From assembly GCA_027010905.1 (NCBI GenBank), contig JALVBA010000263.1:1-6910 (forward strand): a stretch of DNA of 6,910 nt, written 5' to 3'. Positions 6,875-6,910 of this stretch are shown piece by piece. The translations under genes were made by a program, and so were the position numbers. Below the pieces are notes generated by a model that saw only the letters and a program-made list of their open reading frames with translations, was not told the DNA's origin and ran no database searches. Source of the stretch: Marinilabiliaceae bacterium. GTDB lineage: Bacteria; Bacteroidota; Bacteroidia; Bacteroidales; Marinilabiliaceae. Each line of letters opens with the position of its first letter. Position 1 is the first letter of the stretch.

Positions 6875-6910
6875 TTCAATTAATAGTTTAACTTTTCATA
6901 ATTTAATGAC

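Larger units (their letters stand above)
6807..6910 (-). mobile_element. 3' end of a group II intron (partial, continues beyond the right edge)
   Basis: Read on the - strand, the last 104 bases end with the domain V and domain VI structures of a bacterial group II intron, a self-splicing retroelement. The predicted 3' splice site is after U6807, giving the terminal CUCGAU with the usual AY end; the 3' exon starts at 6806. The rest of the intron, with its 5' end and any reverse transcriptase/maturase gene in domain IV, must lie to the right of the window. All three - strand frames hit a stop between 6910 and 6880, so any intron-encoded protein ends at or before that stretch. I cannot tell whether the intron is complete or assign it to a class with certainty. 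Confidence 0.85.

Overview
The window looks like a chromosomal segment from a Bacteroidota organism, most likely order Bacteroidales. Three things point there: gene content (a DUF4270 lipoprotein, a short starch-synthase-like protein and a single-domain heptose adenylyltransferase), promoters of the Bacteroidota TTTG / TAnnTTTG type, and the lack of clear Shine-Dalgarno sites. I cannot name a genus. Almost all of the window is housekeeping sequence. The exception is the right edge, where a group II intron begins.

Layout: two leftward units occupy 57-3399. The first is rfaE2 (heptose-1-phosphate adenylyltransferase, for LPS core heptose) followed by radA (recombination ATPase), with a -7-like promoter box ahead of rfaE2. 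The second is panC-panD, separated by 2 bp and closed by a strong intrinsic terminator at 2150-2182. Together PanD and PanC make beta-alanine and join it to pantoate, the last steps of pantothenate (CoA precursor) synthesis. An AT-rich divergent region (3400-3588) holds a textbook Bacteroidota promoter firing rightward into a second cluster: a 268-residue protein resembling only the N-terminal domain of glycogen/starch synthase, a 510-residue DUF4270 lipoprotein with a likely surface-export signal, and nagB (glucosamine-6-phosphate deaminase). The first two genes are 7 bp apart and nagB follows after 48 bp, so they may be co-transcribed.

The last 104 bases (6807-6910) contain no gene on the + strand. 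On the - strand they fold into a group II intron domain V (GNRA loop, two-base bulge, CGC triad with a G-U wobble) and a domain VI with a bulged branch-point A seven bases from a CUCGAU 3' end. The body of the intron, with any reverse transcriptase gene, lies beyond the right edge. The intron sits 19 bp after the nagB stop codon in antisense orientation.

The less ordinary points are the intron end, the starch-synthase-like protein that lacks the KxGG substrate loop and the second catalytic domain, and the predicted surface lipoprotein beside it. I see no CRISPR array, tRNA, rRNA, defence system or insertion sequence.
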